DNA of 57,543 bases from Candidatus Gastranaerophilales bacterium (lineage in GTDB: Bacteria; Cyanobacteriota; Vampirovibrionia; Gastranaerophilales; Gastranaerophilaceae). A program made the translations under genes and the position numbers. The first letter of the stretch is position 1. Each line of letters opens with the position of its first letter. The DNA lies in assembly GCA_017415185.1 (NCBI GenBank), contig JAFQHZ010000021.1, positions 1 to 57,543 of the forward strand. Reading direction: 5' to 3'. The notes below the pieces were generated by a model, which searched no databases, was not told where the DNA came from, and saw nothing but the letters and a program-made list of their open reading frames with translations. This document shows positions 54,809-57,543 of the stretch, piece by piece.

Positions 54809-55744
54809 ATGGAAAACGAAGCTAATAAATTTATAGATTTTATAATTACACAAAAATGCACTTATAGGTGCAAATATTGTTCTCAAAGCAAAAATCAAAC
54901 TCTTGAATGTAACAACGCAACAAAAGAAACAATCCAAGCATTTTACAAACTTTTAGACAATATTGAAAAAGATTACGAAATTACAATAACTGGTGGCGAA
55001 GCAATATTGCACCCTGATTTCTTTGAAATAATCGAAGAAATTAAAAACAAGGGATTTAAAATAAATTTGATTTCTAATTTGTCATTCAAAATTGAAACTT
55101 ATCAAAAAATTTTCAACTCATTAAAAGAAAATTTAAACCGTTTTGATATTAGCTTTCATATTGATGAAATCCAAAATTTTAATATCATGCTTGAAAAATT
55201 AGAAGAATTCATTCTTTCAAAACCCGCAACAACAAAAACTAGTTTTTTTATTCCTTTATACAACATCGATACAAAAAAAGAATTAAAAATCGACAAAATA
55301 CTTAGAATTGCAAAAAAATACAACATTTCATACAGCTTCCAAAAAATCAGATTTTTAAACAACTATAAAGAGCAATATAGCGAAAAATATGTTTCACATC
55401 ATACAAAAAGAAAAACATTTGCAAAATTATGCTTTGCAGGCTGCGAAAGCGCAGTAATCTACGAAAACGGCAATGCTTATCGTTGTTATTCTTCTCGTTT
55501 CAACCATTCAAATTTCCTTGGAAACATTAATGATGTTGATTTTAAATTAAACGACGACGCTAAAGCTTGCACAAATTGCTCTTGCAACTGTCCAAAACCG
55601 CAATTATATAACCAAATTTGCATCGAAAAAGATTACCTTGAAGCACTTAAAGAAACAGGAAAAAACATCATCAATTTACCAAAATTGATTTTAAAAAACA
55701 AAGAAATCGTTATTGCAAAAATAAAACAATTTTTAAGTTTTTAA
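54809..55744 (+). CDS. Radical SAM protein with SPASM-like cysteine tail
   Basis: 311 residues. The [4Fe-4S] motif is C17-C21-C24 (CTYRCKYC), followed by the SAM-binding ITGGEAILHPDF. The C-terminal ~90 residues have many Cys (LCFAGCESAV, YRCYSS, ACTNCSCNCPKP), like a SPASM/twitch auxiliary-cluster domain. Such proteins modify peptides or other proteins; the substrate is unknown and no short peptide gene is evident beside it. A TATAGT box lies 11 nt before the ATG. The last gene before it ends at a terminator. Confidence 0.82.
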   Translation: MENEANKFIDFIITQKCTYRCKYCSQSKNQTLECNNATKETIQAFYKLLDNIEKDYEITITGGEAILHPDFFEIIEEIKNKGFKINLISNLSFKIETYQKIFNSLKENLNRFDISFHIDEIQNFNIMLEKLEEFILSKPATTKTSFFIPLYNIDTKKELKIDKILRIAKKYNISYSFQKIRFLNNYKEQYSEKYVSHHTKRKTFAKLCFAGCESAVIYENGNAYRCYSSRFNHSNFLGNINDVDFKLNDDAKACTNCSCNCPKPQLYNQICIEKDYLEALKETGKNIINLPKLILKNKEIVIAKIKQFLSF

Positions 55745-55748
55745 ACTT

Positions 55749-57173
55749 TTAATTAAATCCAATTTTAACAGGTTTTGCAGCTTGCTTTTGATAATGTTTT
55801 TCGTCAGCTTTTTGCAAATCTGATTTTTTAATCGCTTCTTCTATATGAAAAGCCTTGATTTCGGAGCGATTATCTCTTTTTGCAAGTTTACAAGCTTCAT
55901 CCAAAATAAAAACAATAGAACGATTCGAATATCCAACAAGTTGCTTTGATAATGCCTTAATAGAATCGGAATCTTGCGCTAAAGAAGCACCTTTTGTTCT
56001 TTTAGATAAATATTTTATCAACAAATCGTCAATCTGTTCTCTTTTTGGTAAACCGATATATTTAACACTATCGAAACGAGATATAAAAGCATCGTCTAAA
56101 ATATCAAATTTGTTTGTAGCTGCAAATATTATAATATTGTTATCACGAGCAGATTCAATGTGTTTTAGAAGAGTTGTAATCGTTTTTGCGTCTTCTGACG
56201 AATTTGTGTTTTTTTCTCTGCTTCTTGCCAAGGAATCAACTTCATCCATAAACAACAGCACAGGCTTATTTCCCTTGTTGCCAACTTTTGCCAAATAATT
56301 GAAAGCTTTTTCCAAATTGTTTGCTGATTCATTAACGTGAATTCCTCCAATTTGAGAAACATTCATTTTAAAAAGCTGCAATCCGCTCTGCGCAGCAAGC
56401 GCCTCAACAACAAAAGTTTTCCCGCAGCCAGGAGGTCCCCAAAGCAAATATCCACGAGGCGGCCTTATCCCATATTCTTCTTCATCAATTTTTGCTTGTT
56501 GAGGATTTATAACATAATCAATAATGTTTTCTTGAAAATCTCTTTTAAAATCATCCATTCCGACAACATCGCAAAAGCCTTTTGGAGAAGATTGCGTTTT
56601 TTGATGAAGGACTAATTTGTTATCCAAAGCCATAACAACTTCACCCGAGGTTGGATTATATTGTTGAATTGGTTGGTTAGTGGGCTCATTTGCCAAAACT
56701 TTTGGCGGAATTTCAAGAACTTCTTCAAGGGTGTCTTTTGAATCCCAAACGTCATTCAATAAATTATCGATGGATAATTTAACCTTATCAAGCTGCTCAC
56801 AAAGTTTCATTCTCCAAAGATAAGAAAGTGATTTTTTATCAAAAACTTCCGCTTCTTTTTGATATTGTTCAATTAAATCATCACAATAATCGTCGCTATC
56901 AAAAAACTTATTCATGCGATGAGCCAAAAGAGATTTGTCTCGAATGTATTGCAAAATTTGCTGAACTAGTTCTTCTTTTTGAACTTCATCCAAGCCAAAA
57001 GCATTTTCTTTCTTTAGAATTTCGCTCTCCGCTTTTAATAATTCTTTGTCTCTTTGTGCAAGGCGATTTTTTTCATCAGAAGGCGCATGCATACGAATCA
57101 AATTCTTTTGAAGTTGATTGTGATAGCTTTGATTATATTTAAAATTAATATTTGAAAAATTATTTATTCTCAC
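55749..57173 (-). CDS. AAA+ ATPase with long helical N-terminal domain
   Basis: 474 residues from a GTG start (AGGT upstream). A 200-residue, charged, helical N-terminal region precedes a single AAA module: Walker A GPPGCGKT (246-253), Walker B LLFMDE (306-311), sensor AATN (351-354) and an arginine finger near R366. The core resembles the CDC48/katanin/FtsH branch. No protease or membrane domain is present. The N-terminus MRINNFSNINFKYNQSYH carries the short Asn/Phe motif seen in other unknown proteins here. It may remodel or unfold partner proteins; the target is unknown. Confidence 0.75.
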   Translation of the reverse strand: MRINNFSNINFKYNQSYHNQLQKNLIRMHAPSDEKNRLAQRDKELLKAESEILKKENAFGLDEVQKEELVQQILQYIRDKSLLAHRMNKFFDSDDYCDDLIEQYQKEAEVFDKKSLSYLWRMKLCEQLDKVKLSIDNLLNDVWDSKDTLEEVLEIPPKVLANEPTNQPIQQYNPTSGEVVMALDNKLVLHQKTQSSPKGFCDVVGMDDFKRDFQENIIDYVINPQQAKIDEEEYGIRPPRGYLLWGPPGCGKTFVVEALAAQSGLQLFKMNVSQIGGIHVNESANNLEKAFNYLAKVGNKGNKPVLLFMDEVDSLARSREKNTNSSEDAKTITTLLKHIESARDNNIIIFAATNKFDILDDAFISRFDSVKYIGLPKREQIDDLLIKYLSKRTKGASLAQDSDSIKALSKQLVGYSNRSIVFILDEACKLAKRDNRSEIKAFHIEEAIKKSDLQKADEKHYQKQAAKPVKIGFN

Positions 57174-57248
57174 GATATTACCTGAAAATAAAAAACTCGT
57201 GAATTGAATTTTTTGTTAATAACTGATAAAATTAAAATGTATTTTTAG

Positions 57249-57543
57249 GACGTAGCAAGGACTCCTCGGAAGTTGGAGGTGCGCAAGTCCCGAAGGTATA
57301 AATGAAAATTAAATAGTTTGTTTGAAAGCAAAATCGGGACGTAGCAAGGACTCCTCGGAAGTTGGAGGTGCGCAAGTCCCGAAAGCATAAATGAAAATTA
57401 AATAGTTTGTTTGTAAGCAAAATCGGGACGTAGCAAGGACTCCTCGGAAGTTGGAGGTGCGCAAGTCCCGAAGGTATAAATGAAAATTAAATAGTTTGTT
57501 TGAAAGCAAAATCGGGACGTAGCAAGGACTCCTCGGAAGTTGG
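57249..57543. repeat. 89-bp tandem repeat array, continues past the window
   Basis: Four units, each starting GACGTAGCAAGGACTCCTCG, begin at 57249, 57338, 57427 and 57516 (the last is cut by the window edge), so the period is exactly 89. Each has a GC-rich half of about 45 bases with an outer stem CGGGAC / GTCCCG (the first unit's left arm is incomplete) and internal CTCC / GGAG, and an AT-rich half. Unit 1 equals unit 3; unit 2 differs at three bases. No long open frame survives, as 89 is not a multiple of three. The array lies after the AAA+ gene start. Not a CRISPR: the AT halves are near-identical. Confidence 0.8.

Noticed and set aside
57232-57509. Open frames within the 89-bp repeat
   Set aside because: Repeat length is not a multiple of three, frames shift between units and no ribosome site is present.
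57249-57543. CRISPR array
   Set aside because: The would-be spacers are nearly identical between units, and no cas gene is present.

Overview
The window is a gene-dense, AT-rich bacterial chromosome segment. The gene content points to the cyanobacterial sister lineage of non-photosynthetic anaerobes (Vampirovibrionia/Melainabacteria, most likely Gastranaerophilales). This is inferred from several features together: LL-diaminopimelate aminotransferase, the cyanobacteria-style neighbours efp-accB-accC and prenyl synthase-divergent PAP2, a DUF3769-like LptD, HEAT/PBS-lyase-type repeat proteins and a DUF151 protein. KdsB (Kdo activation) with LptD indicates a diderm cell with lipopolysaccharide. 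Flagellin and export genes indicate motility. A flavodiiron protein and a DUF1858 protein fit an anaerobe. No photosynthesis genes, insertion sequences, prophage or CRISPR array were seen.

Layout. 1-711: a type IV pilin-like gene running off the left edge, its (TA)n promoter, a GC-rich leader and hairpin-rich intergenic DNA. 0.7-7.2 kb: dapL, rpsP, a degenerate TrpD-like protein, an outer-membrane protein and unknowns. 7.4-17.4 kb: sbcDC, flavodiiron protein, acyl-CoA ligase, DUF151 and DUF1858 proteins, tRNA-Leu, a second pilin-like gene with the same (TA)n promoter design, and a HEAT-repeat protein. 17.4-28.3 kb: envelope genes (TPR proteins, kdsB, lptD, an EnvC-like M23 protein with a 33-residue membrane miniprotein, an exported PLD-family protein). 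28.4-40.4 kb: housekeeping (rplS, ylqF, rnhB, flagellin, CCA/poly(A) polymerase, accCB, efp, prenyl synthase, rsgA, accDA). 40.4-50.7 kb: flagellar export (fliPQR, flhBA) followed by a PilZ / histidine kinase / HD-GYP module. 50.7-57.2 kb: ndk, tgt, rpsLG, a radical SAM protein and an AAA+ ATPase. 57.25 kb to the end: an 89-bp tandem repeat that continues past the window.

How the parts connect. efp, accB and accC form one minus-strand run with a solenoid protein and a CCA-type enzyme; accDA lies on the other strand and reads into fliPQR. The module after flhA reads as a c-di-GMP control unit: a PilZ receptor, a sensor kinase and a response regulator with a phosphodiesterase domain. KdsB, LptD, the M23 factor and the TPR proteins cluster around cell-envelope assembly.

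Most notable observations: (1) two pilin-like genes whose promoters hold a (TA)n tract exactly between the -35 and -10 boxes, with spacers of 15 and 17 bp differing by one TA unit, a classic architecture for phase variation; (2) at least seven genes whose -10 box lies only 6-9 nt before the ATG, implying leaderless mRNAs; (3) the 89-bp tandem repeat with an alternating A-B-A variant pattern; (4) a TrpD-like protein without its catalytic motifs; (5) an exported PLD-family protein with additional nuclease-like, zinc-binding-like and calcium-loop-like segments. All family assignments were made by reading the sequence; no database search was run.
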